This document shows, one piece after another, positions 36,586-45,264 of a stretch of DNA of 56,118 nt. Source of the DNA: Bacillota bacterium. Its GTDB lineage: Bacteria; Bacillota; Clostridia; Acetivibrionales; DSM-1351. Under the pieces are notes generated by a model that saw only the letters and a program-made list of their open reading frames with translations, made no database searches and was not told the DNA's origin. Position 1 is the stretch's first letter. Each line of letters opens with the position of its first letter. Position numbers and translations under genes: made by a program. The stretch spans positions 1 to 56,118 of the forward strand of contig JAEYWA010000104.1 in NCBI GenBank assembly GCA_023431385.1. Direction: 5' to 3'.

Positions 36586-36634
36586 AACTTCCCAACCGGA
36601 TGATTTATTTTATATAAACCCAGGTTGGGAAGTT
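36586..36634 (-). terminator. Hairpin between the binding protein gene and the fucosidase gene
   Basis: A perfect 12-base pair (AACTTCCCAACC with GGTTGGGAAGTT) with a 25-base loop is followed on the minus strand by TTTTT. It may end most transporter transcripts and leave fucosidase at a lower level. Confidence 0.8.
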
Positions 36635-36658
36635 CTTTCTTAACTTTTATCGGTATAT

Positions 36659-38449
36659 TTATTTAGATGCAGCTACAGCTGCTTCTCTCGCAGTATTCTG
36701 ATCCTTGGCATTCTTCATGTCAACTTCCAGTACCTTGTCATAGCCCAGACCCTTTACTGTCTCCTGCATTTCTTTCTGCAGGCTCTTGAATTCAGCTTCA
36801 TTTGCAGCAAACACCATTTTCCAGGAATACTCAATAATAATGGCCTTGCACTGTCCTCTTAATGCTGTGATTTGTGAATCTTCAGCAGGTGCTATATAAT
36901 TACATCCCGGTGCAACCAACACCTGATTCTTGTTCTTTAAGTATTCAAGAGTAGTTTTAGCACCCATCTTGGTTTGCCAGTCTATATCAAGAGGTGTTTT
37001 ATTGGCTTCCAGCACTGACTCCCATAATGTATAGTTATAGGGGAAATTAGTATTTGGATTGATATCACTTGGTAAAACTGTCGGGAAGTTCAACGCGGAT
37101 ACTCCATCCTTCCAAGTTCCACCGCCCCATTCTTGTGGAACAACAGTATTTCCGCCTTCATAGAATGCTTTCTTTCCAAAGTCTGTTAACACAGGCTTAC
37201 CATTTTCCATTTTCCAGGTTAAACCTTCAGGGCCACTTGCATTTGAAGTTTGGGCAGCAGAAATCAGAACTCCTTCAGGTGAATACAACCAGTCAATAAA
37301 ATCTGCCAATCTTTTTGGATCCTCAGCTTTGCTTCCGATTCCCATAAATGTTTTGTTGCCAACAGGCGTGCAACCGTATGAGAAAATTTTCATATCATCA
37401 ATTGGTGCAACCATAAAACCTATACCCGCTTCTTTATTTTCAGGTGTGTTAAAAGCTGACTGACCCAACCATGGCCATGGAGAATATAATATCTGTCCGT
37501 CCTGATATTTTGTATACATAGTATCGTAATTCTGTGTTGTTGATTCAGGATCAACGAGCCCTGCCTGGTTTGCATCAAAGTAGAACTTCAGAACCCTGTT
37601 GTACATTGAATTTGGATCGATAATACTCTGATAATCCGAACCATCTGCTTTTGCCAACACAAAGCCCACTTCGTCATATCCATAGAAGCAGGTAGGCTGC
37701 TTTGCCGTACACATCATATTACCATCCCAATCCTTGAATAAGGAGATAGCGTATGTCCTCTTCCCTGTCTTACTAGTTGGAACTGCCTTCTGCATGTCTT
37801 TGAAAACCGTAATCATATCCTCTAAAGTCTTGATTTGAGGATACCCGACAGCTTTATAGGCATCCCAACGGACATACGGACCAAATGTCAGATCGAGGCC
37901 TTCAGATGGGTTGGTAGCCGGCTGTTCGGATACTGATGAAGGAATTCCGTATATTGCATCACCTTCAACCATGTTATTTAGTGAATCTATTGCAGCCTTA
38001 TATTTCATAATATTCTTTCTCTGTGAGAATAATTCGGTAACGTCATACAGTAAGCCTGCTGTAACAGTATCCTGCATTCTGCCGCCTTCAGCTCCAATGA
38101 TTATCAAGTCCCCCAGTTCTCCTGCGGCAGAACGGGTTTGGTACAAGGTCTCTCCGCCGCCGGCAACATTAGGTGCAATTATATTAAGCTCCATGTTGAA
38201 TTTCTCTTTTACGATTTTAGCATACCAGCCTGACATAATTCCCTGATAGTTTGCCAAACTGTCAAATACGTCAAATGTGATGAACTCAGGGTATTTAGCT
38301 GCTCCTGTAGCATTACTGTCTGCCGATACCGCTGCAACGCTGCTTTTTGCAGAGCTATCTGCTGTCTTTTCCTTGTTGCTCCCACAACCACCTAACATGG
38401 ATGTTACTAATATTACAGATAGTAACAAGCTTACTAACTTCTTTTTCAT
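36659..38449 (-). CDS. Extracellular sugar-binding lipoprotein (CUT1, LplA type)
   Basis: Substrate-binding component of the sugar importer, 596 aa. The N terminus MKKKLVSLLLSVILV with lipobox LGGC (Cys22) marks a lipoprotein anchored on the membrane. The body is a family 1 solute-binding fold of the long LplA/YtcQ kind used for oligosaccharides. ATG 38449 follows GGAGGATATG. It follows the two permease genes and probably shares their transcript. Confidence 0.93.
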   Translation of the reverse strand: MKKKLVSLLLSVILVTSMLGGCGSNKEKTADSSAKSSVAAVSADSNATGAAKYPEFITFDVFDSLANYQGIMSGWYAKIVKEKFNMELNIIAPNVAGGGETLYQTRSAAGELGDLIIIGAEGGRMQDTVTAGLLYDVTELFSQRKNIMKYKAAIDSLNNMVEGDAIYGIPSSVSEQPATNPSEGLDLTFGPYVRWDAYKAVGYPQIKTLEDMITVFKDMQKAVPTSKTGKRTYAISLFKDWDGNMMCTAKQPTCFYGYDEVGFVLAKADGSDYQSIIDPNSMYNRVLKFYFDANQAGLVDPESTTQNYDTMYTKYQDGQILYSPWPWLGQSAFNTPENKEAGIGFMVAPIDDMKIFSYGCTPVGNKTFMGIGSKAEDPKRLADFIDWLYSPEGVLISAAQTSNASGPEGLTWKMENGKPVLTDFGKKAFYEGGNTVVPQEWGGGTWKDGVSALNFPTVLPSDINPNTNFPYNYTLWESVLEANKTPLDIDWQTKMGAKTTLEYLKNKNQVLVAPGCNYIAPAEDSQITALRGQCKAIIIEYSWKMVFAANEAEFKSLQKEMQETVKGLGYDKVLEVDMKNAKDQNTAREAAVAASK

Positions 38450-38533
38450 ATCATATCCTCCCTTAAAATACATATAATCAGCAAAATAAATAAATTAGCA
38501 TATTACCATTTTACTTATTTTGATCTGCCTAAT

Positions 38534-39448
38534 TTAACCTTTGACCGATCCGATCATAATACCCTTTACAAAATATCTTTGAAATAACGGGTAAACAAAC
38601 AAAATAGGTAATACTACAATAACCGTAACTGTCATTCGTACTGATGTAGGTGTCTGCTTGGTTGCCAGGGTCATTACATCGCTGTAAGATCCTATGCTGT
38701 TCATAATTAATGCTTTTAAAGAATTTGCCTGATTGATGTAACAATACAGCAAATACTGCAGAGAATATAGTTTTTGGTCGGTCACATAAATAAGAGTATC
38801 CTGGAAAGAGTTCCACTGCGTAACCGCTGAAAAGATTGCAATAGTTCCCAAAATTGGCTTGCTTGTAGGCAAAATAACTTTTATAAAAACTGTAATAATA
38901 CCTGCTCCATCTATTTCGGCAGCTTCCTGAAGTGACATTGGAATGGATTCCACATAGGTTTTTGCAAGAATGATATTAAAGGGCTGTACAATAAGTGGAA
39001 TGATGTAAACCAAAAAATTATCGGTTAGATGCAAATTTTTCATAGTAATAAACATTGGTATTAATCCTGCATTAAAATACATCGTAATGATAATGAAGCG
39101 ATACCAGAACTTTCTTCCCCACATCTTCTGTTGAGTGAACATAAATCCTAAAAAGGCAGAAGCTAATACAGTCAGTACTGTACCTATAACTGTCCTTGCA
39201 AGAGAGACCCCTGCTGCAGTCATTAGGCCCTTTATTTTGAATACTTCTATATAGTTTGTAAAGTGTACCTGATCCGGCAGGAAATTTATTGCCCCGTTTG
39301 CACTTAAATCATTTGAACTGATAGTATTAATTATCAGGTAGTAGAACGGGTAAGCACAAATCAAGCTATATATTCCGAAGAATGTGTAGTTTTCTATCTT
39401 GAACAATATGTCAGACTTCATTTTATTCTTTTTGGCTATTACCTTCAT
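38534..39448 (-). CDS. Sugar ABC importer permease (LplC/YtcP type)
   Basis: Inner membrane permease of 304 aa with six predicted helices. The cytoplasmic coupling motif is YVESIPMSLQEAAEIDGAG, the typical EAA loop for binding the ATPase. ATG 39448 follows AAGGAAAATG. It lies 25 bases after the other permease gene. Confidence 0.94.
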   Translation of the reverse strand: MKVIAKKNKMKSDILFKIENYTFFGIYSLICAYPFYYLIINTISSNDLSANGAINFLPDQVHFTNYIEVFKIKGLMTAAGVSLARTVIGTVLTVLASAFLGFMFTQQKMWGRKFWYRFIIITMYFNAGLIPMFITMKNLHLTDNFLVYIIPLIVQPFNIILAKTYVESIPMSLQEAAEIDGAGIITVFIKVILPTSKPILGTIAIFSAVTQWNSFQDTLIYVTDQKLYSLQYLLYCYINQANSLKALIMNSIGSYSDVMTLATKQTPTSVRMTVTVIVVLPILFVYPLFQRYFVKGIMIGSVKG

Positions 39449-39472
39449 GTCATTTTCCTTCCTGAATTAGGG

Positions 39473-40426
39473 TTATACTATAGCTTCTCCACGGACTTTC
39501 TTGGATACTAAGTTACATACTGCCAGCAGAGTAATGCTGACTATACTCTTTAACATACCGATTGCTGTCGCCATTGATGGGCTCCTGCCCATAATACCGA
39601 TGTTGTAAACGTATAAGTCAAGAACCTGAATATGTCCTTTATTAAAGGAGTTTTGAAATACATAGTATTGATCCAGACCGTTGTTGAGAAAATTAGCTAT
39701 TGAAAGCAGTACTAAAACAAAGAATGTAGGAAGTAAAGCTGGTAATGTAATATGTATCATTAGTCTGAAGCGTCCCGCACCATCCACCCTTGCTGCCTCG
39801 TATAGTTCCTGGTCGATGCCGGCAATTGCAGCCAGATACATAATAGCTCCCCACCCCAAACCTTTCCAGGTAGACCATAGCAACATGGCAATCCATGTGT
39901 GTGAGTCTCCGTCCAGAAATTTAATTGGCTGTGTTATAAAGCCATAATTAATAAGGAATGTGTTAACCATACCAGTAGAGGAGAACAGACTGAATGCTAC
40001 CGAGAAGACCATGACCCAGCTTATAAAGTTTGGAAGTGTGGTCAATGTCTGCACTATATTCTTATACCATTTACTTTTTATTTCGTTTAAGAACATAGCA
40101 AAAAATACTGGCAAAAAAGAAGTTGCCAATGTGAGTCCACTTATGGCAAAGGTATTAGTCATTACCTTCAGAAGTTGTTTAATCTGCGTCGAATTGGTAA
40201 ACAGCATTTTAAACCATTCCAGCCCTACAAAATCACATTGTGATAATTTGAGGGGCGGCTTATAGTCAAAAAAGGCATACACCCAACCGTGCAGCGGAAA
40301 ATAGGAAAAAGCAAAGGATAGCATTAAAAATGGTAATATGTATAAAAACATTTTTAATCCCTGAATATTTTTCTTTTTATGCTTTTTCTGAAAACTAGAT
40401 GTCTCTATTTCTAATGAATGCTGCAT
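39473..40426 (-). CDS. Sugar ABC importer permease (LplB type)
   Basis: First gene of the importer operon, 317 aa with six predicted helices. The EAA loop is AIAGIDQELYEAARVDGAGR. The N terminus has a lysine-rich cytoplasmic tail. ATG 40426 follows AGGAGG. No ABC ATPase is encoded in the locus, so a shared MsmX-type ATPase from elsewhere is expected. Confidence 0.94.
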   Translation of the reverse strand: MQHSLEIETSSFQKKHKKKNIQGLKMFLYILPFLMLSFAFSYFPLHGWVYAFFDYKPPLKLSQCDFVGLEWFKMLFTNSTQIKQLLKVMTNTFAISGLTLATSFLPVFFAMFLNEIKSKWYKNIVQTLTTLPNFISWVMVFSVAFSLFSSTGMVNTFLINYGFITQPIKFLDGDSHTWIAMLLWSTWKGLGWGAIMYLAAIAGIDQELYEAARVDGAGRFRLMIHITLPALLPTFFVLVLLSIANFLNNGLDQYYVFQNSFNKGHIQVLDLYVYNIGIMGRSPSMATAIGMLKSIVSITLLAVCNLVSKKVRGEAIV

Positions 40427-40883
40427 CTTAACCTCCTACTGTCAGTGTGCGGTCAGTTATTGGAATTGATTGATTTCAGGAAAATGTTATCACTTTTTAC
40501 AATCTATTTGTACCGTAAATTTTCCATATATTTTATAGTATAAATTGCATCTTCCAAGGAATGTAAAAGGCTTTAATGATTGACCGACTTCCTGTTATTT
40601 GGTGTAAGTACGGTGATTCATGATAAAGGGATAAAAAATTCAGATACAAAAAAGCAGCCATCAAAGAGTTACTTTGGTGGCTGCTTGGAATTACGATCAG
40701 ATTCTTATAGCTAATTTTAGCTACAGCCGGATCAAACAGCATTGAACATTGAGTGGGAAACCTACTGTTAGTCTGCACGGTGTTTTCATGAGTAGGCATT
40801 CCATCATCATAAGAAAAGTTTCAATATGTGAATTAATGTAGTGTCTTGGCTTTTATGTACCTGTTGCTTCCAAGACCTCATAA
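40427..40883. other. Intergenic region with promoter area and terminator
   Basis: It should hold the promoter of the importer operon (no confident boxes picked) and the terminator of the upstream GTPase gene at 40652-40686. A short minus-strand reading frame here overlaps the terminator and looks non-coding. Confidence 0.5.
40652..40686 (-). terminator. Terminator of the GTPase-NYN gene
   Basis: A 15-base stem (AAGCAGCCACCAAAG with CTTTGATGGCTGCTT) with a 5-base loop is followed on the minus strand by TTTTTGTATCTG. Confidence 0.85.
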
Positions 40884-43541
40884 TTATTCGTTCTTATCTT
40901 CCCTAACCAGCTTAACCATTTGCTGCTTTTCTTCGGGAGATAAGGTATCAATTATATAGTTACGGCTTTTTACCCGAATCTCGCTATTTTCTAGTTTAAT
41001 TTCATTTTCCGCCCTCTCGATTTCGGCTTTTAGTTCTCTGGCAGACAGCAAGGCACAGCCTGACCCCCGAATAATAACCTGCTGCAAGCCATCGGAGGTC
41101 GCAACTGTTATATTGTATTTTTTCTTATTATCGTGGGCAAATTTCTCGATATACTGGTCAGCAGTTTGTGCCTCCCTGGTATAAACCACGTGTATCGTAT
41201 TATAGTCGAAGACCTCCTCAAGGTGTCCCTGGACACGGTAAGCATCAAACACTACAATTATCCGGTATTTACGAATTCCTTGGAAATTGCTAAGGGAGTC
41301 TAGCAATTTTATTCTGGCACCGTCCATATTGTTATCTGCCAATCCTCTCAGGTCTGGCCATGCATAAATAATATTATAACCGTCCACAAGCAGATAATCT
41401 TCCTTTATCTCCTTCTGCCTGGCATTAAAGTCATTCTGAACAGGCTCATAATATCTTTTAACTGGTTTTTGAGGTCTTTTCCATACAGACTTCCTCCCCT
41501 TGTTTGCATTGGAAGCTCTATTTATAATCAAATCAATCTCTTCCGGACTGACATAACTCTCTTTACTCTGTAACGCCTGATTTGGGGTTGTTCGTTGAGG
41601 CTGCTCCTTTTCTTTATCAAAATAGCTTTCAACATGCATATATTCCTTTACCCTGTCCCACTCTACCAGAAATCCTGTACCATGGGAGCAAAATACAGAT
41701 CCGGCAGGGTTTCCGAGGTCCCTCTCAGAATCATATCCTATTTCGGCTATGACTTCCTCTGCATTATGGCAGGGCTCATAGCCTTTCAAACTGTAAAATA
41801 GCCTGCCAAATCCTTTTGTATACGCAGTTACCTCCATCTGATAATTCCGCATTGCAGTAACTGGAGCACTTCCTGTGAGAACTGCCGTCTCACCGTCTGA
41901 TTGGGCTATTTCACATTTGCCATACATTTTTTCAATATCAGTCATAGCCCTGCCAACCATCTTTTCAGGCAGTTCCAGCTGAAAGCTGTAATAGGGCTCC
42001 AGCAATACCGATCGGGCCTCCTTCAGGCCCTGACGAACGGCACGATAGGTTGCCTCTCTGAAATCGCCCCCCTCAGTATGCTTATTGTGAGATCGGCCCG
42101 AGACCAATGTTATTTTCATATCAGTTATAGGCGAGCCTGTCAGTACACCTCGATGAATCTTTTCCTCCAAATGTGTCAAAACCAGTCTCTGCCAGCTTTT
42201 CCCCAGAATTTCTTCACTGCATACTGTACCAAACTGCAGTCCGCTTCCAGACTCGCCCGGTTCCAACAACAGATGTACCTCTGCGTAGTGTCTCAAGGGT
42301 TCAAAATGCCCGACACCCTCAACAGTATCTGAAATGGTTTCCTTATACAGAACCCTTCCCGCATCAAAATCTACTATAATACCAAAACGGCTTTGTATCA
42401 TGCTCTGCAGAATTTCAAGCTGAACCTCTCCCATTATCTGGACTTGTATTTCCTGTAGCTGCTCATCCCACACAATTTGGAGCTCCGGCTCTTCCTCTTC
42501 TATTTGCCGCAGCTTGGGTATCATTACTCTTGGGTCACAGCCCTCGGGCAGAATAATCCGGTAAAAAAGTACTGGCTCCAATACAGGTGCCTCGGCTGCC
42601 TTCTCCGCACCGAGACCTTCCCCCGGCCTGGTTTGGGTAAGGCCTGTCACTGCACAAATTGATCCCGCCTCAAGCTCATTCACTGCGTCGTATTTTTGTC
42701 CGGAATAAATACGAATTTGGTTGATTTTCTCTTCTCGCCCATTACTCTTAAAAACATCCTTTACCCGCAGCTTTCCTCCTGTGAGCTTCAGGTGTGTAAG
42801 ACGTGTTCCCTGATCGTCCCTTGTTATTTTAAATACTTTAGCACCAAATTCATCAGTGTAGTGCGGAATTATGGTATACCTTTCCACACCCTGCATAAAT
42901 TGTTCAATACCTTTCAATTTTAAGGCTGAACCGAAATAACAAGGAAATACCTTACGGTCCCTGATAGCTTTTTTGATCAGCATGGCATCAATCCCGCCTG
43001 TTTTTAAATAGCTTTCCATTATTAGTTCATCACACATGGCTAGCTGGTCGTAAAAGATATCAGGTTCTGTCATGTCGAAATCAACTGCACCGTCATCTAA
43101 CTGCTTTTTTATTTCTTTTATAAGCTTAACCCTATCGGCGCTAATCTGATCCATCTTGTTTACAAATATGAATACAGGAACCTTATACCTGTCAAGCAGA
43201 CGCCATAAGGTTTTAGTGTGTCCCTGAACTCCATCAGCACCACTGATAACCAAAATGGCGTAATCCAGCACCTTGAGTGTTCTTTCCATTTCAGCAGAAA
43301 AATCCACATGACCCGGAGTATCCAACAAGGTAATCTCTTTATCTCCCAATTCAAACAACGCCTGCTTTGAGAAAATAGTTATTCCTCTTGCCTTCTCCAA
43401 TTCATAGGTATCCAAATACGCATCCTTATTGTCCACTCTGCCCAGTTTTCCTATTTTCCCGCTCAGGTATAGTAAACTTTCCGATAATGTTGTTTTGCCT
43501 GCATCCACATGTGCCAATATCCCAATAACCAATTTCTTCAT
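40884..43541 (-). CDS. TetM-like ribosomal GTPase fused to an NYN (Rae1/YacP-like) nuclease domain
   Basis: An 885-aa protein. Residues 1-640 form an EF-G-like GTPase close to Tet(M)/Tet(O) ribosome protection proteins: G1 AHVDAGKTT (10-18), G2 RGITI, G3 DTPGHVD (74-80), G4 NKMD (128-131), then domains II-V. A basic linker rich in Q, P and K (about 650-712) leads to a C-terminal NYN domain (716-860) with VDGYN and acidic residues Asp720, Asp766, Asp795 and Asp817 in the PIN/NYN pattern. YacP/Rae1 of Bacillus is a ribosome A-site mRNA nuclease, so the fusion may open and cleave stalled complexes. Clostridial relatives are often labelled as tetracycline resistance; this is not shown here. ATG 43541 is clear; a leader hairpin lies upstream. 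Confidence 0.88.
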   Translation of the reverse strand: MKKLVIGILAHVDAGKTTLSESLLYLSGKIGKLGRVDNKDAYLDTYELEKARGITIFSKQALFELGDKEITLLDTPGHVDFSAEMERTLKVLDYAILVISGADGVQGHTKTLWRLLDRYKVPVFIFVNKMDQISADRVKLIKEIKKQLDDGAVDFDMTEPDIFYDQLAMCDELIMESYLKTGGIDAMLIKKAIRDRKVFPCYFGSALKLKGIEQFMQGVERYTIIPHYTDEFGAKVFKITRDDQGTRLTHLKLTGGKLRVKDVFKSNGREEKINQIRIYSGQKYDAVNELEAGSICAVTGLTQTRPGEGLGAEKAAEAPVLEPVLFYRIILPEGCDPRVMIPKLRQIEEEEPELQIVWDEQLQEIQVQIMGEVQLEILQSMIQSRFGIIVDFDAGRVLYKETISDTVEGVGHFEPLRHYAEVHLLLEPGESGSGLQFGTVCSEEILGKSWQRLVLTHLEEKIHRGVLTGSPITDMKITLVSGRSHNKHTEGGDFREATYRAVRQGLKEARSVLLEPYYSFQLELPEKMVGRAMTDIEKMYGKCEIAQSDGETAVLTGSAPVTAMRNYQMEVTAYTKGFGRLFYSLKGYEPCHNAEEVIAEIGYDSERDLGNPAGSVFCSHGTGFLVEWDRVKEYMHVESYFDKEKEQPQRTTPNQALQSKESYVSPEEIDLIINRASNANKGRKSVWKRPQKPVKRYYEPVQNDFNARQKEIKEDYLLVDGYNIIYAWPDLRGLADNNMDGARIKLLDSLSNFQGIRKYRIIVVFDAYRVQGHLEEVFDYNTIHVVYTREAQTADQYIEKFAHDNKKKYNITVATSDGLQQVIIRGSGCALLSARELKAEIERAENEIKLENSEIRVKSRNYIIDTLSPEEKQQMVKLVREDKNE

Positions 43542-43592
43542 TAACCGGTTTCACAATCCTTTATATATCAACAGTTTTGATAACCAAATACA

Positions 43593-43641
43593 GTAAAATT
43601 CCCTGTCAGCTAACTTATATTACGATGATAACAGCAGGCAG
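43593..43641 (-). promoter_or_regulatory. Leader inverted repeat upstream of the GTPase-NYN gene
   Basis: GTAAAATTC and GAATTTTAC form a 9-base outer stem around partly paired CTGCCTGC and GACAGGG blocks, 52 bases before the start codon. It may be an attenuator or an operator; no strong T-run follows. Confidence 0.45.
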
Positions 43642-43807
43642 AGAATTTTACAATAATATCGAGTACCATATTTATAATGTAATTTTTACATAATGTTTTT
43701 TTCCAAAGTCAGGAATTTAAGGGATACAAGGGATACACATGATTATACTATATGTTTGATAACAGAAATTTTATAGCAGAATTATATACAAGGTATTATG
43801 TTACTTT

Positions 43808-44947
43808 TTAATAGTGTTTAACCTTATTCGCTTCTGCCATACCAATCCTGGTCATAAATAAGTGTACCCTTCTGCAAAGTTCATACACTATTAATACTGC
43901 TATATAAGATAATAATACTACAAGCAGATATTTCACGAATATATGAATTTTTAGCTTACTGAATAACAGGGTAAAAAGAGTGACAGGAAAAAAGTGAAAT
44001 ATATAAATTTTAAAAGAAGCCCGGCTAAGATATTGAATCACCTTGCCTGGTTTGTTGAAACGAGCTTTTCCTATGTTTATTAGAAAAATTATGGCAGAGC
44101 ATTCGTAGGTACCTTTGGTAACCGCCCATAAGGGGGCCAGATATAATTCATCAGAACCCATCACCTGCCATTTGATGTTAACATAAAACAGTACAGTCAG
44201 CGACACCATGAAGCAAATGATTGAGGGCCTCAAGTATTCTTTGAGTTTTTCTCCTATGCGCTCATCAGCCGCAAAAAGGTAACCAAAAATGAACACACTG
44301 AGATACACAGCGTCATTTGCCCAGTCAAACACCAGCGTCTGAACCCCATGGAAAAAAGGTCGTAATAATAATTCAAAAATAATAATCACCGCAAATGGCA
44401 GCAGTAGACGGTGACCTTTGACCAAAAAGCTTCCTATCCTTTCTATGTGTCTTTTATCAATCTTCCATAGGTTAAAAAGTGGAATACACAGCATGGAAAA
44501 GACAAACAGATATAAAATAAACCATAGATGTCCATAACCAAGATAATGAATTATCTTTTGCCAAAAAAGCGGATAGAAGCTAATCAACCCACCCTCGAAT
44601 CCCTCATAAAGGGCCTTCAGGTATGCGGTCGCCGGACATAGCAGGGATAAACCCAGCAGGAGAGGGATCAACAGCTTCTTCACTCTTTCTCCAACAAATT
44701 CTCTTACTCCCCTTTTACTTAAAGAGTAAAAAGATGCAATCCCCGAGAGGAAAAACAAAAGGGTCATAAAAAAGTCTCCAAGGGGTACTGAAAAAATCAG
44801 AAACTGCAAGGCCTCAATTCCTTGTACAGGTGTCTTGATATAAGCATCACCAAACCTCAGATAAGTTAACGTTGCGTGGAAAGGTATCAAGGATAAAATT
44901 ACAAATACTCTCAGCCGATCAATATAAAATAATCGTTTGTTTTCCAT
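43808..44947 (-). CDS. Membrane acyltransferase, family 3
   Basis: Multi-pass membrane protein of 379 aa with about ten hydrophobic segments (OafA/OpgC-like acyltransferase 3 family). The N terminus has RLFYIDRLRVFVILSLIPFHA, including the arginine and histidine that members need for acyl transfer. These proteins acylate surface sugars or lipids; the acceptor is unknown. ATG 44947 follows GAAAGGC. It stands alone, divergent from nothing, downstream of a palindromic intergenic region. Confidence 0.88.
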   Translation of the reverse strand: MENKRLFYIDRLRVFVILSLIPFHATLTYLRFGDAYIKTPVQGIEALQFLIFSVPLGDFFMTLLFFLSGIASFYSLSKRGVREFVGERVKKLLIPLLLGLSLLCPATAYLKALYEGFEGGLISFYPLFWQKIIHYLGYGHLWFILYLFVFSMLCIPLFNLWKIDKRHIERIGSFLVKGHRLLLPFAVIIIFELLLRPFFHGVQTLVFDWANDAVYLSVFIFGYLFAADERIGEKLKEYLRPSIICFMVSLTVLFYVNIKWQVMGSDELYLAPLWAVTKGTYECSAIIFLINIGKARFNKPGKVIQYLSRASFKIYIFHFFPVTLFTLLFSKLKIHIFVKYLLVVLLSYIAVLIVYELCRRVHLFMTRIGMAEANKVKHY

Positions 44948-45264
44948 ACAATATGCCTTTCATATTTATGATAGGTCAATTGTAGGGTTGTTACCGCTTT
45001 TTGTCAATAATTTTAACTTTTTCTAACTTTCTACAAGCGCCTACCAAAACCTTCTGTTTCATATGGATATACATATATCCATAAATCAAACTACATACGG
45101 ATATATGTACTAATAATCTACTCAACGGTACCTATAGGGGTTTGGGGGGCGCCGTTGCCTTGTGAAATATCGAGATTCGACAATAACTACAATCATCCTT
45201 CTTGTTTATATAAAAAATGTCATTACATTCTATATACGTAAGTTTTCTACTTGCATACATATTT
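44948..45264. other. Intergenic region with palindrome and GC-rich hairpin
   Basis: No gene was seen. Holds a perfect palindrome (45062-45083) and a G-rich hairpin with arms CAACGG and CCGTTG (45123-45157) that stand out in AT-rich surroundings. Confidence 0.5.
45062..45083. promoter_or_regulatory. Perfect palindrome, possible operator of the acyltransferase gene
   Basis: TATGGATATA and TATATCCATA flank CA, a 10-base dyad. A related GGATATAT lies at 45099-45106. It is about 115 bases before the acyltransferase start. Confidence 0.4.

Noticed and set aside
40533..40799. An 88-codon minus-strand reading frame
   Set aside because: It spans the terminator of the GTPase gene, has no ribosome site and no recognisable domain.
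40884..43541. Plain tetracycline resistance gene
   Set aside because: The extra NYN domain and the lack of mobile context argue for a chromosomal translation factor; resistance cannot be shown from sequence.
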